IMG/VR virus record: IMGVR_UViG_3300048592_001015
Span: 1 to 44,417 of that record
Direction: 5' to 3' (one strand)
Length of the DNA stretch: 44,417 bases
Origin: a virus
The notes beneath the pieces are model-generated. The model did not search any database, had not been told where the DNA came from, and was given only the letters and a program-made list of their open reading frames with translations. Below, piece by piece: positions 31,031 through 38,187 of the stretch (positions are counted from its first letter, which is position 1; the number at the start of each line of letters is the position of its first letter). The position numbers and the translations under genes were made by a program.

Positions 31031-31434
31031 CAGACGAACACCGGCCACAGATAGTCTAGGGCTGGCTTCTCCTTCCAGTCATACTTGCGGTAGAACTCGA
31101 AGTCCTTGTGGAGCAGCGCCGCACGGTGCGCCGAGTGGAACTGGTCATCCCCGAACCAGGGGGGAAGGGTGTAGGTCCGGACGTTGAACTTGAGCATCGT
31201 GTTTCGGTAGCCTCGCCGAACCCACTCGTCGACGCAGATATCGTGGTATTTCTTGAGGGCGCGAACGTGCCCCGCCCACATTCTCGCGGCAGGGTGATTG
31301 GACCACCCCCCGCCTTCTGTTATCGCCCTCACGAGCTGAGCGGCTTCAAGCCGTTGTTTGCCAAGACGGCGATAGTCAAGCATCTGGGCGCTGGACTTGA
31401 AGTCCGCAACGGGGAGGAAGGTCTGCATCGTCAC
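31030..31434 (-). CDS. Pyrimidine-dimer DNA glycosylase-like (MSMEG_6728/Pyr_excise) protein, 134 aa
   Basis: MQTFLPVADFKSSAQMLDYRRLGKQRLEAAQLVRAI and WSNHPAARMWAGHVRALKKYHDICVDEWVRRGY match the MSMEG_6728/Pyr_excise-type pattern: 'MqTFLP.pdf..SA..LD..RLgkQR.Ea.Q.l......W.nHPa..MW.gy..aL..Y....c.eW..RGy'. The family is annotated as pyrimidine-dimer excision-like, and may act on damaged or modified pyrimidines. The start is GTG 31434 (GTGA overlap), with ATG 31428 as an alternative. Confidence 0.78.
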   Translation of the reverse strand: MTMQTFLPVADFKSSAQMLDYRRLGKQRLEAAQLVRAITEGGGWSNHPAARMWAGHVRALKKYHDICVDEWVRRGYRNTMLKFNVRTYTLPPWFGDDQFHSAHRAALLHKDFEFYRKYDWKEKPALDYLWPVFV

Positions 31435-31622
31435 ACTTTCCTCACGACGATAGTGCCCCGGTGGTCGTTGTCTACCAGATGCTGCGCCCAGAACGCAGCG
31501 ACTTCCTTGGCCATCTCCTTGGACATGAAGCGCCGGGGTTGGCCGAACAGCGACATGTTGCCGTTCTTGAGAACGTGCATCTCAGGCCCTGGGGGGTTCT
31601 TGTGGACTACGATGTAGGACAT
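31431..31622 (-). CDS. Hypothetical protein, 63 aa
   Basis: Not recognised. MSYIVVHKNPPGPEMHVLKNGNMSLFGQPRRFMSKEMAKEVAAFWAQHLVDNDHRGTIVVRKV: a strand, a turn, one helix and a terminal strand. It resembles its upstream neighbour in length and in a 'YIV' start, so the pair could be diverged duplicates. TGATG/GTGA overlaps on both sides. Confidence 0.55.
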   Translation of the reverse strand: MSYIVVHKNPPGPEMHVLKNGNMSLFGQPRRFMSKEMAKEVAAFWAQHLVDNDHRGTIVVRKV

Positions 31623-31816
31623 CAGTCGGACACCTTGATGATCAAAACCTTGCGTCCTGGGCGCAGGGCCTTCTCCTTGCGGGCGCGCTGGCGGGCCTGC
31701 TCCTCGGTCATTCGAAGGGCACGGTTTTTCTCGATCTCGACCATGAGAATGTTGTCGAAAGCGAAAAGGCTCGGCTGGCCGATCGTCGATCGTGCCTCAA
31801 CGATATACTTGGTCAT
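31622..31816 (-). CDS. Hypothetical protein, 64 aa
   Basis: Not recognised. MTKYIVEARSTIGQPSLFAFDNILMVEIEKNRALRMTEEQARQRARKEKALRPGRKVLIIKVSD: strand, helix, strand, basic. The start overlaps the previous stop (ATGA) and the stop overlaps the next ATG (TGATG). Similar layout to the 63-aa neighbour. Confidence 0.55.
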   Translation of the reverse strand: MTKYIVEARSTIGQPSLFAFDNILMVEIEKNRALRMTEEQARQRARKEKALRPGRKVLIIKVSD

Positions 31817-32004
31817 CGCAGCCCCAGGCTCCGGATGAGAAGTTCGATGCGAAGGCGCTCCATCACATTCTCGACAATGGGTTCTTCGCCATCCGTGGAT
31901 ACGATCTCCACACCGCTTGCGAGCAGTTCTTGAATCTTGGCTGTCGGCAGTTCGGCAGTCGGTATCAGAGTGCCGTCTTCAGCGACGTAATTGTGGTCTT
32001 TCAT
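31813..32004 (-). CDS. Hypothetical protein, 63 aa
   Basis: Not recognised. MKDHNYVAEDGTLIPTAELPTAKIQELLASGVEIVSTDGEEPIVENVMERLRIELLIRSLGLR: acidic with a long C-terminal helix. ATG 32004 follows GCCAGGAGGGGC, a leader sequence also present before the thymidylate-synthase-like gene and the 42668 gene. It is probably the first gene of a sub-operon that runs left from a candidate promoter at about 32031. Confidence 0.58.
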   Translation of the reverse strand: MKDHNYVAEDGTLIPTAELPTAKIQELLASGVEIVSTDGEEPIVENVMERLRIELLIRSLGLR

Positions 32005-32030
32005 GTATGCCCCTCCTGGCGGGCAAGCCT

Positions 32031-32038
32031 AGGGTAGC
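32031..32038 (-). promoter_or_regulatory. Candidate extended -10 promoter
   Basis: The minus strand reads TGCTACCCT (-10 TACCCT at 32031-32036 with TG one base upstream), 27 bp before the start at 32004, and GCCAGGAGGGGC follows as ribosome-binding site. The -35 is weak. It belongs to a series with 36468-36473 and 42700-42705 sharing TGCTA plus a CAGGAGGG leader. Confidence 0.4.
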
Positions 32039-32056
32039 ACAGATGCGGGGGGTTGA

Positions 32057-33949
32057 CTATACCAGGACTTCCTGCATGTCCCCCCAGGTCCTGCCGACTG
32101 CCAGATCGCAGACCACCGGGACGTGGAGGCTCACGGCGTTGTTCATGATCTCCACGCACTCCCGCGCCTCCTTCTCATTAGAAACGCTGAACACGTTCTC
32201 ATCGTGCACCGTAAGGCGAACCTTGAATCCGGCCCGCCAAGCGTCCAGCATGGATTGCTTGGTCATGTCGGCCGCGCTGCCCTGGATGCGGCGGTTGAAC
32301 ATCTTGCGGGCATCGTCGCCACCACCTGGATAGTAGAACACTCGGCACCGGCGACCGGAGAGGGTCGTAATGAAGCCCTCCCTTCGTGCTTCGCGCTCGG
32401 TGGCCTTGGCCGTCGCCTTCATGAAGGGCACGATCTTGTTGTATTCGTCCAGCAGCCGCCGCCCTTCTCTACCCGGCGCCAGATAGTTGATTTCCTGACC
32501 GCTATCGTTGATGAAGGAGTCCGGGTAGGCATCCAGCCCCAGGGCAAGACACAGACTTCCACCCCCCTGGCCATACATCTGTGCGAGGTTCAGGATCTTG
32601 GCGCTGCTGCGCTTGACATTCATCAGATCGGCGACCTTCTGGTGGAGATCCAGCCGGGGGTTGGCGTGGAACTCCTGGGCCATCTTGGCGGCGAGCTTGC
32701 TGCCTCCCTCGACGGCCCAATGGATCGCCAGACGCGGTTCCTGCGACGCATAGTCGGCGCTGGCCAGGAGCTCGCCCTCGTCGGCTTCCACCAGTCCGCG
32801 GATCACGCTGGCCACGACTTCGTCGCGGGCCGGGAGCTGCTGAAGGTTGGGATCCTGGCTGGAGAACCGACCCGAGACGGTGCCGCCATCGTCGGACTTG
32901 AGCTGGTTGAACTGCGCGTGGATGCGGCCCTTGTGATGGTGATCCAGGACCAGCCTCTCTACGAAAGTCACCCGTTGTCGATTCTTGCGGCGCAGGGCCA
33001 GGATCGTCCTGGCTACCTCCCCGGCCTTGTTCTGGTGCTTGCCGAGTTGATCCAGGAACGGCCCGGTCAGACCCTCCTTCTTTTTCTTGGGGGTCACGGG
33101 GAACCCGCTCACGCCCTCCACCTTGAGGACCCTGATCTGGGTTTCGATGTCCCAGGCTGTCATCCGGATGCCGGTCAGGCGCTTGAGTTCACGGGCGACA
33201 TCAGACTCCTCCACCAGGAGGTCCTCGCGCAGGATCTCTGCCTTGGGGACGTTCACGCGCACGCCCGCTCGCCGCATTTCGATCAGCATGGGGAGCAGGT
33301 CCATCTCGAGACGGTAGACCTTGGTGAGCTCCTCTTCCGCAATGCGCGGCATGAGCCTCTTGTGAACGCGCCATGTCGCAGAAGCGTCCTGCTCAGCGTA
33401 GGGGCCGACAGCGAAGGACGGGATGTCGGCCATCATCCCTTTCGGGTTGCCCTTGACCCCCGCTTGCTTCGCCCACTCGTAGAGCAGGCTTTCGTCCTTG
33501 CCCTCGTTGAGCTCCTCCTTGGCCAGATTGTCAAGGCTGTAGGAGAAGCGATGCTCATTGAGCAGGGGGGCGGCGACCTGGACATCGTGGATTCGTCCTT
33601 CGGGGATCATGTTCATCCACCCCAGGTCGTAGGACGCATTGGCGAACGCCCACTCCAGATCCCCCCTGCGGAGCTGGGTGCGGAGCCAGCGCATGAACTT
33701 GCCGATGTCGCCCTGCCAGTTCCCGCCGATGTGGCGAAGAGGATAGTAGCGGCAGTCCTCCAGTTTCTCAAGACCCCAGGCCAGGGCCACGCCGACGATG
33801 TATCCCTCGTTGAAGGCCCATCCAGGACCCTTGATCTTGAGCATCGGATCGTGGGTTTCCAAATCGAGCGCGACCAGGGAACCGGCAGGGATCTCAGGTA
33901 GTTCTGGAGGAGGGGGGACCCAGTCCATGATGGCTATCTCCGGGAACAT
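32057..33949 (-). CDS. polA: DNA polymerase I (family A) with 3'-5' exonuclease, 630 aa
   Basis: Exonuclease domain: Exo I LDLET (Asp29, Glu31), Exo II FANASYDLGW (Asp108), Exo III YAEQD (Asp188). Polymerase: motif A ASADYASQEPR (Asp399), O-helix RSSAKILNLAQMYG with Arg447, Lys451 and Tyr459, motif C TVHDE (His582-Asp583). The residue matching E. coli Phe762 is Leu455, a change reported to mark slower, often temperate-phage polymerases. There is no 5'-nuclease domain. It is the probable replicative enzyme of the phage. ATG 33949 overlaps the upstream stop (TGATG). Confidence 0.95.
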   Translation of the reverse strand: MFPEIAIMDWVPPPPELPEIPAGSLVALDLETHDPMLKIKGPGWAFNEGYIVGVALAWGLEKLEDCRYYPLRHIGGNWQGDIGKFMRWLRTQLRRGDLEWAFANASYDLGWMNMIPEGRIHDVQVAAPLLNEHRFSYSLDNLAKEELNEGKDESLLYEWAKQAGVKGNPKGMMADIPSFAVGPYAEQDASATWRVHKRLMPRIAEEELTKVYRLEMDLLPMLIEMRRAGVRVNVPKAEILREDLLVEESDVARELKRLTGIRMTAWDIETQIRVLKVEGVSGFPVTPKKKKEGLTGPFLDQLGKHQNKAGEVARTILALRRKNRQRVTFVERLVLDHHHKGRIHAQFNQLKSDDGGTVSGRFSSQDPNLQQLPARDEVVASVIRGLVEADEGELLASADYASQEPRLAIHWAVEGGSKLAAKMAQEFHANPRLDLHQKVADLMNVKRSSAKILNLAQMYGQGGGSLCLALGLDAYPDSFINDSGQEINYLAPGREGRRLLDEYNKIVPFMKATAKATEREARREGFITTLSGRRCRVFYYPGGGDDARKMFNRRIQGSAADMTKQSMLDAWRAGFKVRLTVHDENVFSVSNEKEARECVEIMNNAVSLHVPVVCDLAVGRTWGDMQEVLV

Positions 33950-34284
33950 CAGTCGATCACTTCAAAGGGTTGGATCTGCGCCGCGCGCAGGTCTGCGATC
34001 AGGGTCTTGGCCAGGGCCTCCCCACGACGGTAGGAATTGGGACGATTGGCCTTCAGCCAGTCCAGCTCCTCGACGCGCTTCATGCGGCTGACCATGGAGT
34101 CCTCGGAGAGCTCGCGGCCCAGCGCACGGCAGGCTTCCCGGATCTTGTAGAAGGACTCGTGGCCCAGCAGGAACCTGCCCGCCAGGATGGATGCGAACCC
34201 GGCCTTGCCCAGAAGGCCGAGAGCGGTGCGCTCAACGGGGAAGTCGCGCTTCCAGTTGAGCATTTTCTTGCCTGCGTTTGACAT
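33949..34284 (-). CDS. Hypothetical protein upstream of polA, 111 aa
   Basis: Not recognised. MSNAGKKMLNWKRDFPVERTALGLLGKAGFASILAGRFLLGHESFYKIREACRALGRELSEDSMVSRMKRVEELDWLKANRPNSYRRGEALAKTLIADLRAA: basic and helical, with a possible helix-turn-helix in about residues 45-75. It is translationally coupled to polA (TGATG), so it may be a replication accessory factor. It follows an intergenic region with a large hairpin and the CTCTAAATAGG element. Confidence 0.58.
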   Translation of the reverse strand: MSNAGKKMLNWKRDFPVERTALGLLGKAGFASILAGRFLLGHESFYKIREACRALGRELSEDSMVSRMKRVEELDWLKANRPNSYRRGEALAKTLIADLRAAQIQPFEVID

Positions 34285-34326
34285 TCAAATGAGCCCTTTG
34301 CCGGGGTTGCGGGGCCAGGGGTAGCG

Positions 34327-34362
34327 CAGGGGGGCCTAGAGCCCTCTAAATAGGCCCCCCTG
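34327..34362 (-). terminator. Perfect 12-bp G6/C6 hairpin containing CTCTAAATAGG
   Basis: CAGGGGGGCCTA (34327-34338) pairs with TAGGCCCCCCTG (34351-34362); the loop contains CCTCTAAA with a further AGAG/CTCT pairing. It sits between the DUF3310 stop and the 34284 start. It is probably a terminator-like element, although the minus strand lacks a T-run after it. The 11-mer CTCTAAATAGG (34344-34354) is shared with 3675-3685 and 26054-26064, so the site may have a second, regulatory use. Confidence 0.6.
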
Positions 34363-34371
34363 GCGTTCGGA

Positions 34372-35037
34372 TTAGGTCGCCGCCGCCACAAGGGCGCGCA
34401 TACGCCCCAGCGCCTCGCCGAGATACGCCGGGTTGCGCGTCTCGTGGAAAGCGTGCAGCAGGATGAAGACCACGCGCTCCGCTTCCGGGATGTTGTTCGC
34501 GTCCAGGAACTCGCCGATCGACGGGGCAACGAAGCCCTCGTCCTCGTGCTGCCCTTCCATCTCCAGCGTCTTCTCCAAGAAGTGCTGCGCCTTCTGCAGA
34601 TCCTCAAGACCGTTCTTGTCCCGCCACCGGAACAGATACTTCGACGTCTGGCCGATCAGGTAGCCGTAGTCGTGGCCACCGACGAAATCCCAATGCTGGA
34701 TCGGCTTGGCGTAGTGGGAGCCCCCCACCTGACGCAGATTGGCGCGCTGCCCTTCGGCGATGTCTTCACTCACTGGCGGTTCTCCGTTGATCAGGTTTTC
34801 GATCCAGGCAGCGGTCGCTCGCTGCGCATCCAAGGAAGTGGCGCGTCTCTCATACAGCTCCCTGTAGAGGGCCACGTTGTGGAGGGACGTGGCCAGCGAG
34901 CCGTAGAGGTCTCGTAACCAGTTCGCGGCGGCCGCCATCTGATCCCCATCTGCCGTGCCGAGGTTGAGCACAATCAGAAGGGTGCGGCGGCCAGCGGTGA
35001 GCTCCTTCGGGGAGTCCGGTTGTCCGTGCTTCTTCAC
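34372..35037 (-). CDS. DUF3310 protein (nucleotide-metabolism associated), 221 aa
   Basis: The C-terminal half starts QVGGSHYAKPIQHWDFVGGHDYGYLIGQTSKYLFRWRDKNGLEDLQKAQHFLEKTLE, the DUF3310 signature found in many phage proteins annotated as nucleotide-kinase-like. About 90 N-terminal residues are helical (MAAAANWLRDLYGSLATSLHNVALYRELYERRATSLDAQRATAAWIENLI). This extension makes the protein longer than a bare DUF3310. GTG 35037 overlaps the HD gene stop. Its place beside nucleotide enzymes fits a role in nucleotide supply. Confidence 0.8.
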   Translation of the reverse strand: MKKHGQPDSPKELTAGRRTLLIVLNLGTADGDQMAAAANWLRDLYGSLATSLHNVALYRELYERRATSLDAQRATAAWIENLINGEPPVSEDIAEGQRANLRQVGGSHYAKPIQHWDFVGGHDYGYLIGQTSKYLFRWRDKNGLEDLQKAQHFLEKTLEMEGQHEDEGFVAPSIGEFLDANNIPEAERVVFILLHAFHETRNPAYLGEALGRMRALVAAAT

Positions 35038-35522
35038 AGGACCAGCCCCGCTTCCCGGGCGAAATTGAACAGTGGAGGGGGGATTTCCGATTCGCTGTTC
35101 ATGATATAGTCTCCAACCTTGAGGAGGATCTCGGTGAAGTTCTGGTTGCCGATCAGCACTTCTCGCTGGGCGTGCAGACCTGCCTCGATGAGGTCGGCCC
35201 ACGCCAACCACTTTCTGGTGATCTCGGGCAGCATGTCCTCGTGCATGATTCCCATGCCCGTTGCGACGCTGACCTCGATGCCGCGGTGCTCGTTCGTCCT
35301 GGCGGGCCGGGGCATATCGCCGATCCGCGATTCGGCCAGATCGTGCTCCAGGCACGCCTGCATCAGCGACCGGTAGTGACCAGGGGGGCCGTCGTAGAGC
35401 CGGCTGATCAGCATGGCCACCCCCCACAGATGGGAGGCGAGGTTCTGCGGCCGCGAGTTCTGCATCGTGTGCCAGCGGGTCACATCGTAGCCCGCCTTGA
35501 TGAGTTGATTCAGCGGAGTCAT
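35034..35522 (-). CDS. HD-domain phosphohydrolase (5'-deoxynucleotidase-like), 162 aa
   Basis: RWHTMQNSRPQNLASHLWGVAMLISRLYD, ACLEHDLAESRIGDMPRPART and a distal Asp (KWLAWADLIEAGLHAQ) give the H...HD...D metal-binding pattern of HD hydrolases similar to YfbR 5'-deoxynucleotidases. It would dephosphorylate deoxynucleoside monophosphates or related nucleotides. In phages that replace a base, such enzymes remove the unwanted normal nucleotide. TGATG overlap with the thymidylate-synthase-like gene implies joint expression. Confidence 0.85.
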   Translation of the reverse strand: MTPLNQLIKAGYDVTRWHTMQNSRPQNLASHLWGVAMLISRLYDGPPGHYRSLMQACLEHDLAESRIGDMPRPARTNEHRGIEVSVATGMGIMHEDMLPEITRKWLAWADLIEAGLHAQREVLIGNQNFTEILLKVGDYIMNSESEIPPPLFNFAREAGLVL

Positions 35523-36439
35523 CACTTCACCCCATACATGCGCGCCGCGTGGAACCAGTCGCAGTCCGGGAACACGTCCAGGATCGACAGGTCCTTCTGG
35601 TGCCACGCCGCGAGCATGGGAAGGACCACGTTGTCGATGAAGCGGTTGCCAGACTCACACGGCTCGAAGTCCGGCTTGCCGTCTTCCGAGAGCCGCATGA
35701 ACAACATGTTCAGTTCCTCGACGAGGTCCTTCGTATCCAGCGGAACGACCGGGGGGTAGGGGATCACCTGCACGAAGTCCAGCATCCCCTTGCCCGGCCC
35801 GAAGTCCAGGTAGATGTGGGCGTTCGTGCTGATCTGGTGCAGGAAGCCGACGCGGACGCCGACGCAGGCCGCGATGTATTCCTGGAGGAAGGAGAACTGC
35901 ACGATGTTCGCGCCGAGCATTCCCCAGAGGAGGTCGTTGCTGCGGTTGAAGACGGTGAGGTCCAGCCCCCCGTTGACGATACGCAGGTTGATGTGAACGT
36001 TGCAGGGAATGTCCCTGCTCTCGGCGCCCAGGTCGTCGTTCGAGTTCCAGATGGCCATCGTCACACGGCGGCTGCCCGGCTGTTCGCGCAGCATCTGGAT
36101 CGCTTCCGGGATCTGGTCGGCGAGCCGCTTGCCGTAGTGACCACGGAGGGTCACGCCATCGTCGCTGTATTCCCGAAACCGGGGGGTGATGTCGGTGAAT
36201 GGCTTGAGCAGGTTCACCCTGGACAGGATGCTCAGCCCGTCCAGCAGAAAGAGGAACGGGTTGGCGCGGCGGCGCGGGCAGAGCAGGACCCGCTTGACGG
36301 GGTTTGCTGTCGTGACCGTGAGCGGCAGCGGGTAGGAAACGACCCGGCCGTTCCGGCTCACCTCCTCGATACCCTCCTGCCGGAGGCGGTGCGGCAGGAC
36401 GCTGATCGCGTGGTTGACGTTTTCGTATTGGACATGCAT
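35522..36439 (-). CDS. Thymidylate synthase / dUMP hydroxymethylase family protein, 305 aa
   Basis: Thymidylate-synthase superfamily: YGKRLADQI, SRR (124-125), WN, catalytic Cys146 in DIPCN, RSND (166-169), Asn178 in GANIV and His208-x-Tyr210. Asn178 matches the residue that selects dUMP over dCMP. Unlike true TS, Cys is followed by Asn not His. The usual catalytic Glu in 'ELLWFL' is Asp67 in NPFLFLLDGL. The Trp-containing cofactor segment is replaced by FREYSDDG. It may therefore make 5-hydroxymethyl-dUMP rather than dTMP. ATG 36439 follows CAGGAGGGCCTCAACG. Confidence 0.85.
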   Translation of the reverse strand: MHVQYENVNHAISVLPHRLRQEGIEEVSRNGRVVSYPLPLTVTTANPVKRVLLCPRRRANPFLFLLDGLSILSRVNLLKPFTDITPRFREYSDDGVTLRGHYGKRLADQIPEAIQMLREQPGSRRVTMAIWNSNDDLGAESRDIPCNVHINLRIVNGGLDLTVFNRSNDLLWGMLGANIVQFSFLQEYIAACVGVRVGFLHQISTNAHIYLDFGPGKGMLDFVQVIPYPPVVPLDTKDLVEELNMLFMRLSEDGKPDFEPCESGNRFIDNVVLPMLAAWHQKDLSILDVFPDCDWFHAARMYGVK

Positions 36440-36467
36440 CGTTGAGGCCCTCCTGGTGGCCGGGGTT

Positions 36468-36475
36468 ACACTAGC
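36468..36475 (-). promoter_or_regulatory. Candidate extended -10 promoter of the TS-like gene
   Basis: The minus strand reads TGCTAGTGT (-10 TAGTGT at 36468-36473, TG one base upstream), overlapping the end of the glycosyltransferase gene. It lies 29 bp before ATG 36439, with the CAGGAGGG ribosome-binding site between. The -35 is weak. Confidence 0.38.
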
Positions 36476-37250
36476 ACGGGGCAGCGGCGAACGCACGCTT
36501 CCACGCTATCTTGACTTCGAGTCTTGTTGGGTTCTTGAAGCCTCTCCAGTTCGTGTTGTCCTTCTCCACCAGGGACACGAAGTCCGGGTGCAGACGGTAG
36601 AGTTCCCTGGCGGCGCTGTCCGCCATCTCTTCCGTGCGGTAGGTCGCGCACCCCCCACGGGCATTGGAGGCGCCGACTTGGTCCTGGGCGTATTCGTAGA
36701 TCACGCAGTTCGCCAGACGGTTCCGCAGGAGCTGGAGTGTCATGTCGAAGTCCTGCTTCGCCGGCACCCGATCGAACCGGCACGAGGGGGGAACCCGGCT
36801 CCGGTCGTATGCCAGGAATCGCATCATCCGCTCGTTGATCTGGTGCGGCTCCGGCTTGCGGTTGTTCCCCTCCCTGGCGCTGATGCCGACATGGGCAAAC
36901 CGCTGGAGCTTCGACCGGACCATGGCCATCATATCGGCGATGTCGGACGGCTTGGCGTCCAGGAGCTTGGAACGGTCGTCCGGGTTCTTGCGGCTGAACC
37001 GGAGATCGTCATCGCAGAGAATCATGAATCGTGTTTCGCAATTCTCCAGGAGCCATTGCCTCGTCGGGGAGAGGCTCTTGATCTCCTTGGGCAGCCGAAG
37101 GACCGGGACGGCCGGATACTTCATGCGGTGAAACTCGAACTCGTGCGCCTGCACGACGAGGACAGGGGTGACGCCCCCCGCCCGTAACGCGATCAGAGTA
37201 GGCTGGTTGTCCACGCGCCCCAGCGTGTGGATATAGACGGTCAGTTCCAT
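36471..37250 (-). CDS. GT-A type glycosyltransferase (TAGT-like), 259 aa
   Basis: MELTVYIHTLGRVDNQPTLIALRAGG..PVLVVQAHEFEFHRMK opens a Rossmann-like nucleotide-sugar fold. SPTRQWLLENCETRFMILCDDDLRFSRK contains Asp80-Asp81-Asp82, the D-x-D metal/UDP-sugar site. This layout resembles the TET/JBP-associated glycosyltransferases (TAGT) that glycosylate hydroxymethylated bases in phage DNA. The C-terminal half (FDRVPAKQDFDMTLQLLRN) should bind the acceptor. The start overlaps the end of the HMUDK-helical gene by 10 bp, which ties the two together. The acceptor is inferred. Confidence 0.72.
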   Translation of the reverse strand: MELTVYIHTLGRVDNQPTLIALRAGGVTPVLVVQAHEFEFHRMKYPAVPVLRLPKEIKSLSPTRQWLLENCETRFMILCDDDLRFSRKNPDDRSKLLDAKPSDIADMMAMVRSKLQRFAHVGISAREGNNRKPEPHQINERMMRFLAYDRSRVPPSCRFDRVPAKQDFDMTLQLLRNRLANCVIYEYAQDQVGASNARGGCATYRTEEMADSAARELYRLHPDFVSLVEKDNTNWRGFKNPTRLEVKIAWKRAFAAAPC

Positions 37251-38119
37251 CCTGCGAACTCCCTGTAGCGCGACCGAACGGACCCCTCGCCGTTCTTCAG
37301 TCGCTGATACTTGTCATACTCGCACATCACGTTCTGGGTGTCCATAAGCTCCAGTCGGTCATAGATGTGCGGCAGGCGAGCGGCGCCCCTGGCATGGGCC
37401 AGCCGCAGCACGTCTAACCACTCGTTATAGGGCATTCCTGCGCCAGGGGGCTGTCCTACAAGGCGGTTCACCCCCCGCTTGCTACCGGGGCCTTGCGGCG
37501 CCCACGACAGCCTGTCCGACCACGGAAGCTCGTGATGGATATGCCGGAGATCGGCGACCGCCTGCCCTGCCATGAACGATCCAATGCCGGGCTTGCCGTT
37601 GAGCCAATCCCAGACCTCGCGCATCGTCTGCGGGTGCTTCGGTGCCGTGCGCCTCGCCGCCCAGAGGGGGGCCAGGACCTTCCGCGTCACCTGGAGGATC
37701 TTGTCTCCGCCCAGCGCCCCGTTGATGATGTAGGCGCCCGTGAACACCTTCTCGCGACGAGCCTTGCGCTTGAGCAGCACCATCGTCCACTGATACTCGT
37801 CGTAGGGGGCGGGGTAGGGAAGGGCTTGCAGCGACGGCGGCCAGTTGATCAGGCGCCCCCCGACCGCGGCCACCATGCGATTCTGCAGGCCGATCTCTGG
37901 GTGGGTCTGGTGCCAGCGCAGGAGCCAATGGCTGACTCGGTCGTCCATGCGGCGGACGTTGCACCAGCGATAAGCGGTGAACAGGGAATCCTGGCTCCAG
38001 GGTTTGGGATCGTTATTCTCCCTTCGTGCCCTGACCTTCTCCCTTTCTTCGACCCAATAGCACATCGCATCCAATTGGTCGGGCTGGATGCGGTCGCCTC
38101 TACGGCGTATTATCTTCAT
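37241..38119 (-). CDS. 5-hmdU DNA kinase helical domain / aGPT-PPlase-like protein, 292 aa
   Basis: MKIIRRRGDRIQPDQL precedes CYWVEEREKVRARRENNDPKPWSQDSLFTAYRWCNVRRMDDRVSHWL (20-66), the N-terminal signature of the HMUDK-helical/aGPT-PPlase family. PGIGSFMAGQAVADL (177-191) is a helix-hairpin-helix-like turn, and GPGSKRGVNRL (210-220) is the second hallmark. The fold is DNA-glycosylase-like, and the family is tied to phage thymidine hypermodification through 5-hydroxymethyl-dU. No P-loop kinase is fused here. ATG 38119 follows GGAGGGGCCC. Confidence 0.78.
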   Translation of the reverse strand: MKIIRRRGDRIQPDQLDAMCYWVEEREKVRARRENNDPKPWSQDSLFTAYRWCNVRRMDDRVSHWLLRWHQTHPEIGLQNRMVAAVGGRLINWPPSLQALPYPAPYDEYQWTMVLLKRKARREKVFTGAYIINGALGGDKILQVTRKVLAPLWAARRTAPKHPQTMREVWDWLNGKPGIGSFMAGQAVADLRHIHHELPWSDRLSWAPQGPGSKRGVNRLVGQPPGAGMPYNEWLDVLRLAHARGAARLPHIYDRLELMDTQNVMCEYDKYQRLKNGEGSVRSRYREFAGWN

Positions 38120-38137
38120 GGGCCCCTCCAAACGAAA

Positions 38138-38165
38138 CGAGGGGGGCAGTTTCCCACCCCCCTCG
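38138..38165 (-). terminator. G6/C6 hairpin between acidic-protein gene and HMUDK-helical gene
   Basis: CGAGGGGGG (38138-38146) pairs perfectly with CCCCCCTCG (38157-38165) around CAGTTTCCCA. Read on the minus strand, it is followed by TTTCGTTT, a usable T-rich tail. It should end most transcripts of the abundant acidic protein. Confidence 0.7.
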
Positions 38166-38187
38166 CTCACGCGCCGATCATCAGCGA

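Noticed and set aside
32123-33901. Long plus-strand open frame (592 codons) opposite DNA polymerase
   Set aside because: It is a mirror of the polymerase codons with Leu/Val/His-rich composition, no motifs and no ribosome-binding site.
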